A DNA stretch of 7,183 bases from Peptococcaceae bacterium (GTDB lineage Bacteria; Bacillota; Dehalobacteriia; UBA4068; UBA4997): assembly GCA_019421315.1 (NCBI GenBank), contig JAHZFN010000074.1, forward strand, positions 1-7,183, given 5' to 3'. Below the pieces are notes generated by a model, which was not told the DNA's origin, ran no database searches, and saw nothing but the letters and a program-made list of their open reading frames with translations. Shown here piece by piece: positions 5,940 to 7,183 of this stretch. A program made the position numbers and the translations under genes. Numbering within the stretch: position 1 is the stretch's first letter; the number at the start of each line of letters is the position of its first letter.

Positions 5940-5979
5940 AGTAAATCAGCCGATACCTCAAGGTATCGGCTGATTTACT
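5940..5979. repeat. Perfect 18-bp hairpin with TCAA loop
   Basis: The arm 5940-5957 (starting AGTAAATCAGCCG) is the exact reverse complement of 5962-5979, with loop TCAA at 5958-5961. There is no T-tract on either strand, so it is not a standard intrinsic terminator, although a stem this stable between convergent transcripts could still stop or stabilise both. It might also be a dispersed palindromic repeat of this genome. Confidence 0.75.
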
Positions 5980-6157
5980 TGGCTGTAAGTTTATTACAAT
6001 CAAACCACAGATAGTTCCCCCAAACTGTCCGAGTTTACTGTAATTTTCTATATATTTTCAACCTATTTACAAATAACGTTCCTTTATTGTAAACTGTCAA
6101 TTTTCAATAGAGCAAAGAATTATTAAAAAAATTATTATATAGGATAAAATAAATGCA
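5980..6157. other. Intergenic spacer between hairpin and tRNA terminator
   Basis: This is AT-rich sequence with no supported gene or clear regulatory site. It holds the region into which minus-strand transcripts from the tRNA operon would run if not terminated. Confidence 0.45.
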
Positions 6158-6187
6158 AAAGAGACAGTTCAAAAGAACTGTCTCTTT
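6151..6187 (-). terminator. Terminator of the tRNA operon
   Basis: On the minus strand AAAGAGACAGTTC pairs over 13 bp with GAACTGTCTCTTT (plus-strand 6158-6170 with 6175-6187) around a TTTT loop, followed by T-rich TGCATTTATTTTA. The stem touches the last A of the tRNA-Tyr CCA end. Confidence 0.8.
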
Positions 6188-6271
6188 GGTGGAGGGAGAT
6201 GGATTCGAACCATCGAAGTCGTCGACAACAGATTTACAGTCTGCCCCCTTTGGCCACTCGGGAACTCCTCC
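6187..6271 (-). tRNA. tRNA-Tyr (GTA)
   Basis: This is an 85-nt class II tRNA with encoded CCA. The anticodon loop CTGTAAA carries GTA and reads tyrosine codons. The D-arm TTCCCGAGTGGCCAAAGGGG, a long variable arm containing GTCGACGAC, and the T-arm GATGG-TTCGAAT-CCATC are all present. The acceptor stem GGAGGAG/TCCCTCC has a G-U and one A-C mismatch (6266 against 6196), where the usual tRNA-Tyr has G. It is second in a two-tRNA operon, 22 bp after tRNA-Thr. Confidence 0.95.
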
Positions 6272-6293
6272 GCAAAGTATTAAAATAAAAAAA

Positions 6294-6369
6294 TGGAGCC
6301 GACTATGGGACTCGAACCCGCAACCTGCTGATTACAAATCAGCTGCTCTACCAATTGAGCTAAATCGGC
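6294..6369 (-). tRNA. tRNA-Thr (TGT)
   Basis: This is a 76-nt tRNA with encoded CCA. The anticodon loop TTTGTAA carries TGT and reads threonine ACA-type codons. The D-arm TTAGCTCAATTGGTAGAGC and anticodon stem CTGAT/ATCAG are standard. The acceptor stem GCCGATT/AGTCGGC is intact with one wobble pair. The T-stem GCGGG/CCCAT contains a C-A mismatch and a G-T pair. It is the first gene of the minus-strand tRNA operon. Confidence 0.95.
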
Positions 6370-6384
6370 TCGCCAACGTTCATT

Positions 6385-6413
6385 ATTATACCAAAATAAC
6401 ACCTATCTGTCAA
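6385..6413 (-). promoter_or_regulatory. Consensus promoter of the tRNA operon
   Basis: On the minus strand an exact TTGACA (6408-6413) and an exact TATAAT (6385-6390) are separated by 17 bp, the ideal sigma-A arrangement, ending 15 bp before the 5' end of tRNA-Thr. Confidence 0.92.
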
Positions 6414-6641
6414 CAGTATTTTCGCAACATCTCCCCGATTTCAGCAAAAATTTGCATTATTTTTACCATTACCGCAAAAATATGCCGGAATTGGCTTTTA
6501 CATCGGCAATATTGCCGAAATACTGCTCCATACGGCAGATTATACCAACCGACAAACTAACCTCAGCAAAAACCGCCGCCCGCAAAAAAAGCGATACAGA
6601 GGTTTTGCTCAGGGTCAATAAGGAAGTATTTTAGAAAGTAT
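6414..6641. other. Gene-poor junction between tRNA operon and recombinase
   Basis: No complete gene is supported here. A short plus-strand frame ending at 6634 finishes with TAARKKSDTEVLLRVNKEVF, which reads like the tail of a protein and may be a remnant of a disrupted gene. The rest of that frame upstream looks non-coding. The boundary of the integrative element most likely lies within or just beside this stretch, but I cannot place it. Confidence 0.35.
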
Positions 6642-6674
6642 GGTGTAATCTCAGAAATGAGGTTACACCTTTTT
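6642..6674 (+). terminator. Terminator hairpin beside the recombinase stop codon
   Basis: GGTGTAATCTCA (6642-6653) pairs with TGAGGTTACACC (6658-6669) over 12 bp with one T-G wobble and a GAAA tetraloop, followed by TTTTT. The T-tract serves plus-strand transcription. The same stem lies 7 bp beyond the recombinase stop and could also end that transcript, with a weaker tail. Confidence 0.75.
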
Positions 6675-6676
6675 CT

Positions 6677-7183
6677 TTATGCCGATTTTTCATCGGATTT
6701 GTTTTGCTCCCTAATTTTGTTCATTGTTACAATAAGCTTTTGTTCGCTTGGAATATCAAACAGACCGACGGCGGTAAAATAAATGTCCACTTTAACATTG
6801 TTATGCGAATGCTTTTTTTCGTTGTTATGAATTTCTATTCGCTCAATAAGTTTGATGACAACGGTCGGTGTAAGCTGTTTCATTTCAGTAAATTCCATAA
6901 GTCCTTGATACAGCATTTTCATATCGACCGTTTGTTTTTGCAATTCGATAAGCTCCTTTTCGCTTTTGGTAACATCAATCTTGAGTTGGCTTTGCTCCGA
7001 CTCGTATTCGTTTGCCATACGAGAATATCGCTCATCGGATAATTTGCCGAGAATGTTGTCTTCATAAATTCTTGAAAACAACTTGTCTAATTCGGCAATT
7101 CTTGCTTTACCGTTTTCGATTTGAGATTTCAAAAGTTTTTGTTGTTTTTTGACATCCTCACCTTTCTTTTCGGCAAGAAGATA
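6677..7183 (-). CDS. Large serine recombinase, C-terminal part (TndX/TnpX-like, DUF4368 end)
   Basis: The 3' portion of a gene that continues past the window edge; the frame is open to base 7183 and 168 residues are visible, ending at TAA 6677-6679. The first 90 residues form a long charged helical region (AELDKLFSRIYEDNILGKLSDERYSRM and on through EYESEQSQL) typical of the coiled-coil arm of large serine integrases. The last part, VIKLIERIEIHNNEKK..VKVDIYFTAVGLFDIP, matches the conserved end of recombinases carrying a DUF4368 C-terminus, as in conjugative transposon enzymes of the TndX/TnpX kind. The catalytic N-terminal domain with the active serine is outside the window, so activity cannot be judged. 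Codon use is more AT-rich than in the metal genes, in line with acquisition. Such recombinase genes usually lie at one end of their element, so the element probably extends to the right. Confidence 0.88.
   Translation of the reverse strand, partial: YLLAEKKGEDVKKQQKLLKSQIENGKARIAELDKLFSRIYEDNILGKLSDERYSRMANEYESEQSQLKIDVTKSEKELIELQKQTVDMKMLYQGLMEFTEMKQLTPTVVIKLIERIEIHNNEKKHSHNNVKVDIYFTAVGLFDIPSEQKLIVTMNKIREQNKSDEKSA

Noticed and set aside
6153..6560. Plus-strand 135-aa open frame
   Set aside because: It runs through the antisense of both tRNA genes and their promoter; it has no ribosome binding site and is explained by the tRNAs.

Overview
The window looks like a chromosomal stretch from an anaerobic Bacillota, either a Negativicute or a Clostridium-like organism. 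The reasons are strong AGGAGG-type ribosome binding sites, CCA-encoding tRNA genes, a short-chain flavodoxin that closely resembles the Megasphaera elsdenii / Clostridium beijerinckii type, and several families (DUF6110, DUF2325, DUF3793) known mainly from anaerobic Firmicutes. The genus cannot be fixed from the sequence alone.

Layout, left to right: (1) the last codons of an upstream gene, perhaps a heavy-metal-associated (HMA) domain; (2) an AraC-family regulator; (3) a small one-membrane-helix protein with a Gly-rich helix and acidic tail (DUF6110-like); (4) a heavy-metal P-type ATPase with no CPC or CxxC motif but with an N-terminal SSGRMRVHL motif and SCALKL in the transport helix, the pattern of P1B-6 (FezB-like) ATPases; (5) a strong terminator and a 240-bp regulatory region; (6) a second operon of DUF2325, Cys-rich DUF3793 and flavodoxin; (7) a long AT-rich gap with an 18-bp perfect hairpin; (8) a tRNA-Thr/tRNA-Tyr operon on the minus strand, with a consensus promoter and a terminator; (9) the 3' end of a large serine recombinase on the minus strand, marking one edge of a probable integrative element.

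The most interesting reading is that genes 2-4 form a ferrosome (fez) type locus. Ferrosomes are membrane-bound iron-storage compartments, and they need a small membrane protein and a P1B-6 ATPase in C. difficile. The following operon looks like an iron-starvation module in which flavodoxin replaces ferredoxin. A 16-bp dyad, GTTAGCA-N3-GYTAAC, occurs once upstream of each of the two transcription units and nowhere else that I found. In each case it lies upstream of a TATAAT box, so the two units are plausibly one regulon controlled by the neighbouring AraC protein. A further oddity is a near-consensus promoter followed at once by an intrinsic terminator between the small membrane protein gene and the ATPase gene, which suggests attenuation or a short RNA.
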